A stretch of DNA of 5,243 nt from Treponema sp. GTDB lineage: Bacteria; Spirochaetota; Spirochaetia; Treponematales; Breznakiellaceae. Positions 1-5,243 of the stretch are shown in pieces (the stretch's first letter is position 1; the number at the start of each line of letters is the position of its first letter). The notes beneath the pieces are model-generated. The model was not told the DNA's origin. It ran no database searches and worked only from the letters and a program-made list of their open reading frames with translations. The stretch lies in contig JAISAK010000192.1 of assembly GCA_031266695.1 (NCBI GenBank), positions 1-5,243 of the forward strand, read 5' to 3'. The position numbers and the translations under genes were made by a program.

Positions 1-24
1 TCCGTGTAACTGTGCCCTCCGTGG
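1..24. repeat. Spaced CACGGA / CACAGT motif downstream of nrdJ
   Basis: On the minus strand, just beyond the nrdJ stop, the sequence carries CACGGA (23-18), CACAGT (14-9) and CACGGA (6-1) at 8-9 base steps. It is cut by the window edge. The rest of the 50-base flank is AT-rich, with no terminator hairpin and no start codon visible. From memory, similar 'accacggag-cacggag' strings occur in intergenic DNA of many bacteria, sometimes beside small GxxExxY-family genes; that link cannot be tested here. Confidence 0.35.
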
Positions 25-50
25 TTAAATTTCTTTCTTTAATAATTACC

Positions 51-3000
51 TCAACTGCAGCCGGTGGTTCCTCCGCAGGTGTCGCACTTCATACAGGTAC
101 CGTTCCGTATCAGGGTGAAGGAACCGCAGGCGGGACAGGGATCGCCCTCGTAGCCCTTGATGCGCGCCTGGGCGATCTTGATAAGCTCGCTCTGTTCCGG
201 CCCGGCCTGCTCCGGAACCGGCGTTTTGGCCTGTGTACCGGCCGGCCGGCCCGAAGACGAGACGCCTCCGGAAATCTGACCCGAAATGTAAGCCTTCGGG
301 CCGGAGCCTGTTCCGCCGGAAGGCAGGGCCAAAACGGGGCCGCCGGGGGCTGCCGAACCGCCCTGGGACCGGCCGGCAGCCTGGGGCTTGAATCCCGCGC
401 TCAATTTTTCACCGCTCCGGCGGTACTTGTCGCCGGCCGGGGCGCCGGAGTCGTTTTTGGTTCCCGTGGCAAGAAGATCGTCGGGCTTTATCTGCCCAAG
501 GTCCGACCGCTTGAGGTATGAGATTGCAAGGTCGCGGAAAATGTAATCAATGACGCTGGTGGCCATCTTCACGTAATCATGACCCTGAACCATACCGTTA
601 GGTTCAAAGCGGCTGAAGGTAAAGGCGTCCACATATTCCTCAAGGGGCACGCCGTACTGAAGACCCAGGGAAACGGCAATGGCAAAACTGTTGAGGAGGC
701 TGCGGAAGGCCGCGCCTTCCTTGTGCATGTCAAGGAATATTTCACCCAGGCTGCCGTTGTCGTATTCGCCGGTACGAATAAAAATTGAATGACCGCCGAT
801 CTTTGCCTTCTGGGTATAGCCGGCCCTGCGGTTGGGCAGGGGTTTGCGCATTCCCCGGACATCGCGCTGGTCACAGGCGGCGGACACCGGCGCTTCAAGA
901 CTCCGCTCCACTTTAAGGATTGCGTCTACCAGAGGGTCGGCGCCGGGCGCGAAGGAGGAAAGAGGCTGGGAAAGCTTGGAACCGTCCCGGTAGAGGGCAA
1001 CGGCCTTGAGGGCGTTTTTCCAGGAAAGCATGTAGGCTCCCTTTACATCCTCATAGCCGGCGGCGTTGGGCATATTGATGGTCTTAGAAATGGCGCCGGA
1101 AATAAAGGGCTGCACCGCGGCCATCATGCCGATATGGGCGGTCCAGGCAATAGAGCGCCTGCCGGTTTTACCGGAGGGAGTCGCGGTGTCAAATACCGGA
1201 TAATGTTCTTTCTTAAGCCCCGGCGCGCCTTCAAGCCCCATCGTTCCGCAGGCGTACAATTCCGCCGCTTCGATATCGGCGGCGGTAAAGCCAAGATGCT
1301 TCAGGAGGCTGAAACCCGGCAGCGACCAGGTTGCCTCGGGAACACGGAGAACCTTTTCGACAAAGTCCCTGCCCAGTATCCAGGGATTAAACACCCCCTC
1401 AAGGCTGAGGCTTGTCTTAACCGCTTCCCCGGCCGCGGCAAGGACCTCGCGGGTAAAGCCCTTTGCTTCGAGGGCTTTCACGTTGATCCCCGGCGCATCC
1501 GCGAGGGTTTTGCACCCGGTGGCATAGGCAACGATCCTGTCGATTGCTTCGGGTGAATAGCCCAGGGTTTCCAGCGCCGGGGGCACCGACCGGTTTATGA
1601 TCTTGAAGTAACCGCCGCCCGCAAGTTTTTTGAATTTAACCAGGGCAAAGTCCGGCTCCACGCCGGTGGTATCGCAGTCCATGAGGAGTCCGATGGTTCC
1701 CGTGGGCGCTATGGCCGTTACCTGGGCGTTTCTGAAACCGTGGGCTTTGCCCAGATCCAGGGCCCTGTCCCAGGCGGCCCTGGCGGCGTCGAGGAGAGGG
1801 GCGGGACAGCAGGAGGGATCAATTCCGCGGGGAACGGTATGGAGCCCTTCGTACTCGGCGCCCGGAGCGTTGTAAGCCGCCCTGCGGTGATTGCGTATAA
1901 CGCGAAGCATATTTTGGGCATTTTCGCCGTACCGGAGGAAAGAGCCGAGCCCGGCGGCCATGCGGGCGGACTGGGCGTAAGCTTCGCCGGAAAGCAGGGC
2001 CGAAAGGGCGCCCGCCACCGCGCGGCCTTCTTCCGAATCGTAGGCCAGCCCCATGATCATGAGGAGGCTTCCCAGGTTGGCGAAGCCGAGGCCGAGGGTT
2101 CGGTATTCATAGGAAAGCCGGGCAATACGGGGCGCGGGAAACTGGGCCATAACCACGGAAATTTCAAGAATCGTTGTCCAGATGCGGATAGCGTGGAGGT
2201 ATCCTTCGATATTAAAGACCCTGCTTTCTCTGTTGTAAAGGGCCGCAAGGTTGATCGAAGCCAGGTTGCAGGCGGTGTCATCGAGAAACATATATTCGGA
2301 GCAGGGGTTGGAAGCCCGAATTTCGCCGCCGGCGGGACAGGTGTGCCAGTCGTTAATGGTGGTGTGGAATTGAAGGCCGGGATCGGCGCACTGCCAGCTT
2401 GTACGGGCAAGATCCGTCCAGATCTTTCGGGCCTTGACGGTTTTTATTTTTTTCCCGGTGGTACGGCTTGTCAGGTTCCAGTCCGCGTCGCTCAGCACCG
2501 CCCGCATAAATTCATCGCTTGCCCGCAGGCTGTTGTTGGAGGACTGCCCCGACACGGTGTTGTAGGCTTCGTCGTCCCAGGCGGTGGAAAACAGGGCGGG
2601 GTTTACCTCTTCATCGCCCTGCTCAAGACGGCGCAGGAGCTGATACAGGTAGGTGGAAGGGATATTGTCCCCCAGCGCGCCTCTCAGCGCCGCGGCGAGA
2701 TCGTGGTTTTTTTCCGGGTTAAATTTATCCGCCCCGGGGCCGCGGAAGCCCGCCAGGGCTTTCTTGATTCCCTCGAGATGTTTTTTCACAATCGCCGAAC
2801 CGATCACCATAGAAGCTACCTTGTGCTCCTCATCGGCTTTCCAGCCGATGTATTTTTCCACATCGGGATGATCCGCGTCCAAAGTAACCATCTTTGCGGC
2901 GCGCCGCGTAGTGCCGCCGCTCTTAATCGCCGACGCGGAACGATCCCCGATTTTGAGGAAGGAGAGAAGGCCCGAAGATATGCCGCCTCCCGAGAGTTTT

Positions 3001-3719
3001 TCGTTAAGCGCCCGGATATGCGAAAAATTTGAACCCGTACCGGAGCCGTACTTGAACAGCCGCGCCTCCCTGGTTACCAGATCCATGATGCCGCCCTCGT
3101 TCACCAGATCGTCTTCGATGGACAGGATAAAACACGCATGGGGCTGGGGACGCTTGTAGGCGCTGTCCGATTTTACCAGTTCCTGCTTTTCGGGATCGAA
3201 ATAATAGTGCCCCTGGCCGGGGCCGTTGATGCCGTAGACCGCATAGAGCCCCGTGTTGAACCATTGGGGGCTGTTGGGCGCCGCGAGCTGATGGGCCAGC
3301 ATGTAACAGGTTTCGTCATAGAAGGCTTTTTCGTCTTCTTCGCCGTCAAAGTAATTATTTTTTCTGCCCCAGTCCATCCAGGTGTAGGCCAGCCTGTGGA
3401 AAACCTGGCGCGCGTCGTGTTCCGCCCCGTCTTCGGGGAGCTTTTCCCCGGGATCTTCGGGCCCAAGCCGCCTCCCGCCTTCTCCCAGGCTCCATTTCTT
3501 CCATTCGTATATCTTGTCCGCCGGGACTCCCGCCTTGCGAAAGTATTTTTGGGCAATGATATCGGCGGCGATCTGACTCCAAAAGGCCGGCACTATCACC
3601 GTAGCCTCGGAAAAAATGGCTTTTCCGTCCGGATTGCGAATTTCGCTTTTTCTTTTTTCCCAGACAATATCACTATAAGGCCCGGTTTCCCGGCCGGTAA
3701 ACAACCGTTCAATTTTCAT
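51..3719 (-). CDS. nrdJ: Adenosylcobalamin-dependent (class II) ribonucleoside-diphosphate reductase NrdJ
   Basis: Cytoplasmic enzyme that reduces ribonucleotides to deoxyribonucleotides using a thiyl radical generated from adenosylcobalamin, so it works with or without oxygen. The 1222 residues match the usual length of the long NrdJ type. Visible landmarks: first redox cysteine in HACFIL (C196); loop [11 protein letters not shown] (223-233); radical site NPCSE (N471, C473, E475); second redox cysteine in ACNLASINL (C484), 11 residues after C473 as in the Lactobacillus leichmannii enzyme; phosphate-binding PTGTIGLL (672-679) followed by GVEP. Residues about 960-1068 resemble the TSCPD domain. 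A Gly/Ser/Pro/Ala-rich, probably disordered linker (about 1071-1180) leads to a cysteine tail, CPAC (1195/1198), CMKC (1209/1212), C1215 and C1221, ending CGGTTGCS, typical of this family and thought to pass electrons to the active site. No ATP-cone was recognised. ATG at 3719 is chosen because AAGGA lies 7 bases upstream; the TTG at 3725 would leave only 1 base. All catalytic residues are present and the frame is intact. Confidence 0.97.
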   Translation of the reverse strand: MKIERLFTGRETGPYSDIVWEKRKSEIRNPDGKAIFSEATVIVPAFWSQIAADIIAQKYFRKAGVPADKIYEWKKWSLGEGGRRLGPEDPGEKLPEDGAEHDARQVFHRLAYTWMDWGRKNNYFDGEEDEKAFYDETCYMLAHQLAAPNSPQWFNTGLYAVYGINGPGQGHYYFDPEKQELVKSDSAYKRPQPHACFILSIEDDLVNEGGIMDLVTREARLFKYGSGTGSNFSHIRALNEKLSGGGISSGLLSFLKIGDRSASAIKSGGTTRRAAKMVTLDADHPDVEKYIGWKADEEHKVASMVIGSAIVKKHLEGIKKALAGFRGPGADKFNPEKNHDLAAALRGALGDNIPSTYLYQLLRRLEQGDEEVNPALFSTAWDDEAYNTVSGQSSNNSLRASDEFMRAVLSDADWNLTSRTTGKKIKTVKARKIWTDLARTSWQCADPGLQFHTTINDWHTCPAGGEIRASNPCSEYMFLDDTACNLASINLAALYNRESRVFNIEGYLHAIRIWTTILEISVVMAQFPAPRIARLSYEYRTLGLGFANLGSLLMIMGLAYDSEEGRAVAGALSALLSGEAYAQSARMAAGLGSFLRYGENAQNMLRVIRNHRRAAYNAPGAEYEGLHTVPRGIDPSCCPAPLLDAARAAWDRALDLGKAHGFRNAQVTAIAPTGTIGLLMDCDTTGVEPDFALVKFKKLAGGGYFKIINRSVPPALETLGYSPEAIDRIVAYATGCKTLADAPGINVKALEAKGFTREVLAAAGEAVKTSLSLEGVFNPWILGRDFVEKVLRVPEATWSLPGFSLLKHLGFTAADIEAAELYACGTMGLEGAPGLKKEHYPVFDTATPSGKTGRRSIAWTAHIGMMAAVQPFISGAISKTINMPNAAGYEDVKGAYMLSWKNALKAVALYRDGSKLSQPLSSFAPGADPLVDAILKVERSLEAPVSAACDQRDVRGMRKPLPNRRAGYTQKAKIGGHSIFIRTGEYDNGSLGEIFLDMHKEGAAFRSLLNSFAIAVSLGLQYGVPLEEYVDAFTFSRFEPNGMVQGHDYVKMATSVIDYIFRDLAISYLKRSDLGQIKPDDLLATGTKNDSGAPAGDKYRRSGEKLSAGFKPQAAGRSQGGSAAPGGPVLALPSGGTGSGPKAYISGQISGGVSSSGRPAGTQAKTPVPEQAGPEQSELIKIAQARIKGYEGDPCPACGSFTLIRNGTCMKCDTCGGTTGCS

Positions 3720-3726
3720 TCCCAAA

Positions 3727-3731
3727 TCCTT
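3727..3731 (-). promoter_or_regulatory. Shine-Dalgarno site of nrdJ
   Basis: On the minus strand AAGGA is followed by 7 bases (TTTGGGA) and then ATG at 3719. This spacing fixes the start at MKIERLF and argues against the in-frame TTG at 3725, which lies only 1 base after AAGGA. Confidence 0.8.
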
Positions 3732-3744
3732 ATGAAAAGTGGAT

Positions 3745-3760
3745 ACACATCAGATAGTAT
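3745..3760. promoter_or_regulatory. NrdR-like box, proximal to nrdJ
   Basis: ACACATCAGATAGTAT matches the NrdR-box consensus ACACWATATMTWGTGT at 12 of 16 positions by eye, with an intact ACAC half and a partial GTGT half. NrdR is a zinc-finger / ATP-cone repressor of ribonucleotide reductase genes in many bacteria. The site overlaps the TATACT hexamer, where a bound repressor would block RNA polymerase. The centre is degenerate, so on its own it would be weak evidence; its support is the second box 31 bases away. Confidence 0.4.
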
Positions 3761-3761
3761 A
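3756..3761 (-). promoter_or_regulatory. Candidate -10 element of nrdJ
   Basis: The minus strand reads TATACT here (5 of 6 to TATAAT). A start about 7 bases downstream, near 3749, would give a leader of about 30 bases holding the AAGGA site. No good -35 hexamer is visible at 16-18 bases upstream (best is GTATGG), so the promoter may be weak, activated, or read by another sigma factor. It overlaps the proximal NrdR-like box. Confidence 0.4.
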
Positions 3762-3775
3762 GTTTTTATCAGCAT

Positions 3776-3791
3776 ACACCATACAGAGGGG
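3776..3791. promoter_or_regulatory. NrdR-like box, distal to nrdJ
   Basis: ACACCATACAGAGGGG matches the NrdR-box consensus at about 11 of 16 positions: a good left half (ACAC, then ATA) and a poor right half. It starts exactly 31 bases from the proximal box, three helical turns, the spacing known for tandem NrdR sites. It lies around where a -35 element would be. Weaker than its partner. Confidence 0.33.
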
Positions 3792-3811
3792 GGAATACAA
3801 GAGCAAAAGTC

Positions 3812-3997
3812 ATTCAAGGTAAGATGTCATCCCCCAAACGGCTTTGCCTGCCCGCTCCTATGTTCCTCAACTTTGTTCCGTGAACGCCTTTGTTCCCTGA
3901 CGGATAGTTTTACTCTCTTCGACGATCAACCTTCATTGTAGGAGGCCAGAAGTCGCCGGGCAGGCAAAGCCAAGGGGTATGAGGTCTTACCCTGAAT
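3812..3997. repeat. Long imperfect inverted repeat with perfect 15-bp core
   Basis: Left arm 3812-3854 and right arm 3957-3997 are reverse complements apart from a few mismatches and one 2-base length difference. The inner core GGCTTTGCCTGCCCG (3840-3854) is matched exactly by CGGGCAGGCAAAGCC (3957-3971). The arms enclose 102 bases. No flanking target-site duplication could be seen. This entry records the repeat itself; the RNA-gene and mobile-element readings are interpretations. Confidence 0.9.
3858..3896. repeat. Three 9-base direct repeats
   Basis: CTATGTTCC (3858-3866), CTTTGTTCC (3871-3879) and CTTTGTTCC (3888-3896) are direct copies, the first with one change, with starts 13 and 17 bases apart. 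They sit inside the loop of the long inverted repeat. They could be protein-binding sites, subterminal transposase sites of a small mobile element, or single-stranded repeats in an RNA. Function unknown. Confidence 0.7.
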
Positions 3998-4006
3998 ATC
4001 TTTTTT
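3957..4006 (+). terminator. Intrinsic-terminator-like end: right repeat arm followed by T6
   Basis: The GC-rich right arm of the inverted repeat, paired with the left arm 100 bases upstream, runs out into CTTTTTT (4000-4006) on the plus strand. As the two protein genes diverge from here, neither needs a plus-strand terminator at this spot; it would only make sense for a transcript starting inside the intergenic region. The loop is far longer than in a classical terminator. Confidence 0.35.
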
Positions 4007-4017
4007 ATGATATGTAA

Positions 4018-4037
4018 AAGGCCGAACTCCGGCGCTT
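4018..4037. other. Small GC-rich hairpin upstream of the PEGA-gene promoter
   Basis: AAGGCCG (4018-4024) can pair with CGGC and CTT (4030-4033, 4035-4037) around an AACTC loop with one bulged G. It ends just before the -35 candidate. No T-tract follows on the plus strand, so it is not a clear terminator in that direction. Possibly fortuitous. Confidence 0.3.
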
Positions 4038-4039
4038 CG

Positions 4040-4068
4040 TTGCGATTCTTCGGTATATTTTATATACT
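4040..4068 (+). promoter_or_regulatory. Candidate sigma-70-type promoter of the PEGA-protein gene
   Basis: TTGCGA (4040-4045) and TATACT (4063-4068) are separated by exactly 17 bases, a near-consensus pair in an AT-rich stretch. The expected start near 4075 would leave a leader of only about 5 bases and cut into the Shine-Dalgarno site. TATATT at 4054-4059 is an alternative -10 that keeps the site in the mRNA but has no good -35. One of these is probably used. Confidence 0.45.
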
Positions 4069-4070
4069 AT

Positions 4071-4075
4071 GAGGT
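4071..4075 (+). promoter_or_regulatory. Shine-Dalgarno site of the PEGA-protein gene
   Basis: GAGGT lies 4 bases before ATG 4080, slightly close but usable. It supports this ATG, which also begins a textbook signal peptide. Confidence 0.65.
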
Positions 4076-4079
4076 AAGC

Positions 4080-5243
4080 ATGCCCCGGTGGATACTTCTG
4101 TTTTTATGCCTTTTCCCCCTTTCCCTTGCCGCCCAGAGTGTCGGCGATATAGTCGGAGATACCTTTGAGGAAACCGCCGGAAAGGGGCTGTCTATCCGTA
4201 CCAGGCCGGCGGGCGTCAAGGTTTTTATCAACGGGGCGGAACGGGGGCAGACTCCCTTCGGCATTGATACCCTCAGCGCCGGGGAATACAACATCAGGCT
4301 CAGCAGAGAGGGATATAAAGACAGAAGATTCAAAATCATCGTCCCGGATAAAAGCCGCCTGGTTGTTTCCGTTGAAATGGAAAAGGCCGTGGGACAGGTG
4401 CTGCTGAGAATCAACAGGGCGGAAGGAAGCCCCCCCGAGGACGCGCTGCCCCTGAAGCCTGTTTTTTTTACGGAGGGTGAAGAAACCGGGGAGCCGGTAC
4501 TGAACCTTGCCGTCGGGTGGAGGCAGGTGCGGGTCAGGGCCTTTGGCTGGCAGGACGCCCTGGCGACGGTCTTTGTCAGGGAGGGGCGTACCTCGGAACT
4601 GATTATCACCCTCAAGCCCGAGCCTTTCAGGTTAAGCGGCGGAACCGTCAGCCGCCACAGATTTAATCCCCACAACGCGGGGTCTCTGGGAAGCGTCGAA
4701 TTTCATTTTGAAGTTTCCGGCCCCGGAACCGGAGTCCTGACAATACGGGATCAGGGGGGCCTTCCCGTATACACGGCTCCGCTGGGGCCCTTTGGATCGT
4801 GGCCGCAGCGGGCGGTATGGAACGGCAGGAATCGTTTTGGCGATGTTTTGGAAGAAGGGCTTTATACGGCGCATATTGAGGGAACGGCTTTTTCCGCCTC
4901 TTCCGGCGATCCCCTGTCCGCCGCCGAACCGGAGGGGCGAATCCTTAAGCTTCAAACCGAAATTGATTTTTCCGCGAACATTTATCCCCTCTCGCTTTCC
5001 GGCGGTCTTCCGGGGCTGCTCTTTGTCCCGGTTCCGGCGGCGCTTCCCCCGGGAAGTTTCCAGATCGAGGCGGGCCTCCTCTTCGGCGAATTTTCCCTGC
5101 CCGAAGAATCTATCCACGCCGCGCCGGGGCGGGCTTTTTCCAGCCTGCCCTTTGACGGGGGACTTCGTTTCACCCCCCTTAACCGGCTTGAAGCGGCGGT
5201 GACGCTCAACTCGAATCCGTGCTTTGACGGCGGCGCGGGCTGG
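4080..5243 (+). CDS. Exported PEGA-domain protein with FlgD-like Ig domain, probable cell-envelope protein (3' end outside window)
   Basis: The frame is open from ATG 4080 to the last base (388 codons, no stop), so the gene is cut by the window edge. Residues 1-18 form a signal peptide: MPRW, a hydrophobic core ILLFLCLFPLSL, and likely cleavage after A18 (LAA|QS); there is no convincing lipobox. Residues about 37-102 are a PEGA domain (GVKVFINGAERGQTPF at 45-60, AGEYNIRLSREGYK at 67-80). Residues about 103-180 look like a second, degenerate beta-sandwich repeat of the same kind. Residues about 200-270 resemble a FlgD-type Ig fold (VWNGRNRFGDVLEEGLYTAHI, split around 246-266). From about 325 on, alternating hydrophobic strands (GGLRFTPLNRLEAAVTL) suggest the start of an outer-membrane beta-barrel or another beta-rich domain. 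PEGA domains are common in surface and envelope proteins; the exact role is unknown. It is transcribed away from nrdJ and has its own Shine-Dalgarno site and promoter candidate. The existence of the gene is near certain, the barrel is a guess. Confidence 0.9.
   Translation, partial: MPRWILLFLCLFPLSLAAQSVGDIVGDTFEETAGKGLSIRTRPAGVKVFINGAERGQTPFGIDTLSAGEYNIRLSREGYKDRRFKIIVPDKSRLVVSVEMEKAVGQVLLRINRAEGSPPEDALPLKPVFFTEGEETGEPVLNLAVGWRQVRVRAFGWQDALATVFVREGRTSELIITLKPEPFRLSGGTVSRHRFNPHNAGSLGSVEFHFEVSGPGTGVLTIRDQGGLPVYTAPLGPFGSWPQRAVWNGRNRFGDVLEEGLYTAHIEGTAFSASSGDPLSAAEPEGRILKLQTEIDFSANIYPLSLSGGLPGLLFVPVPAALPPGSFQIEAGLLFGEFSLPEESIHAAPGRAFSSLPFDGGLRFTPLNRLEAAVTLNSNPCFDGGAGW

Larger units (their letters stand above)
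3805..4006 (+). ncRNA. Candidate structured non-coding RNA gene (6S-like outline), or alternatively a MITE-like element
   Basis: The ends of this stretch pair with each other. From outside in: AAAAG (3805-3809) with CTTTT (4000-4004); ATTCA (3812-3816) with TGAAT (3993-3997); GGTAAGA (3818-3824) with TCTTACC (3985-3991); TCAT (3827-3830) with ATGA (3979-3982); CCCC (3832-3835) with GGGG (3974-3977); and a perfect 15-bp block, 3840-3854 with 3957-3971. CTCCTA (3855-3860) can then pair with TAGGAG (3939-3944), leaving a 12-base one-sided bulge. The plus-strand 3' side ends in T6, as in an intrinsic terminator, although no protein gene is there to be terminated. A closing stem of about 40 bases per side, an asymmetric bulge, an apical part of about 100 bases and a total near 190-200 bases resemble 6S RNA. 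Against this, the apical part folds poorly apart from a small hairpin (3878-3903), no conserved 6S sequence was recognised, and no strong plus-strand promoter was found upstream. Confidence 0.35.

Noticed and set aside
1740..3032. A 430-codon plus-strand open frame antisense to nrdJ
   Set aside because: It lies wholly opposite a clearly functional nrdJ. Its translation is Gly/Arg/Ala-rich with no recognisable domain, as expected from GC-biased codons read in reverse.
3824..3883. A 19-codon open frame (MSSPKRLCLPAPMFLNFVP) with AGG upstream of its ATG
   Set aside because: The start has a tolerable Shine-Dalgarno site (AAGG-TAAG-ATG), but the frame is built from the inverted-repeat arm and the direct repeats, so its sequence is better explained by those. 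No leader-peptide signature.
3138..3941. A 267-codon plus-strand open frame from inside nrdJ into the intergenic region
   Set aside because: Most of it is antisense to nrdJ, and its tail crosses the left arm of the inverted repeat. No family features and no good ribosome binding site.
3941..3965. GGCCAGAAGTCGC followed by a GGGCAGG stretch, faintly like the B12 box of cobalamin riboswitches
   Set aside because: A B12-riboswitch would fit an adenosylcobalamin enzyme, but this is on the plus strand while nrdJ is on the minus strand, the other conserved blocks (such as GCCACTG) are absent, and the match is poor.
3979..4017. A 12-codon open frame starting ATGAGGTCTTAC
   Set aside because: It overlaps the right repeat arm and the T6 tract, and AAGGGG is only a base from the ATG. 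Likely chance.
3720..4079. Retron-type or tmRNA/SRP/RNase P RNA as an explanation for the paired ends
   Set aside because: No reverse transcriptase gene is present for a retron, and the conserved core sequences of tmRNA, SRP RNA and RNase P RNA are not recognisable.
4067..4675. A 202-codon minus-strand open frame opposite the PEGA gene
   Set aside because: It overlaps the PEGA gene entirely and is rich in Ser/Pro/Leu, typical of an antisense shadow. The plus-strand frame has a signal peptide and recognisable domains.

Overview
The window looks like chromosomal DNA of a spirochaete, most likely a Treponema relative. That is an inference from the style of the two proteins (a long cobalamin-dependent ribonucleotide reductase, and an exported PEGA / FlgD-like-Ig protein of a kind I associate with treponemes) and not from any marker gene. 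The DNA is GC-rich in the genes and AT-rich at the promoters.

Layout: positions 1-50 are a short non-coding flank with a spaced CACGGA-type repeat. Positions 51-3719 (minus strand) hold a complete class II ribonucleotide reductase, nrdJ. Positions 3720-4079 are a 360-base divergent intergenic region. Positions 4080-5243 (plus strand) hold the first 388 codons of an exported protein that runs off the right edge. The long plus-strand open frames opposite nrdJ are antisense shadows.

The intergenic region is the most interesting part. Next to nrdJ there is a -10-like hexamer, a good ribosome binding site that favours an ATG start, and two degenerate 16-base sequences resembling NrdR boxes whose starts are exactly 31 bases apart. 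In the middle lies a roughly 190-200 base element. Its ends pair over about 40 bases each, including a perfect 15-bp inverted repeat, and the 3' side runs into a T6 tract. It has the outline of an independent structured RNA gene (size and layout recall 6S RNA), but a small non-autonomous mobile element explains the inverted repeats equally well. Three copies of a 9-mer direct repeat lie inside it. On the right are a well-spaced promoter candidate and a Shine-Dalgarno site for the exported protein.

The two genes are divergently transcribed and show no obvious functional link. NrdJ makes deoxyribonucleotides in the cytoplasm without needing oxygen; the other product is exported and probably belongs to the cell envelope. 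No tRNA, rRNA, CRISPR array, transposase gene or recognisable cobalamin riboswitch was seen.
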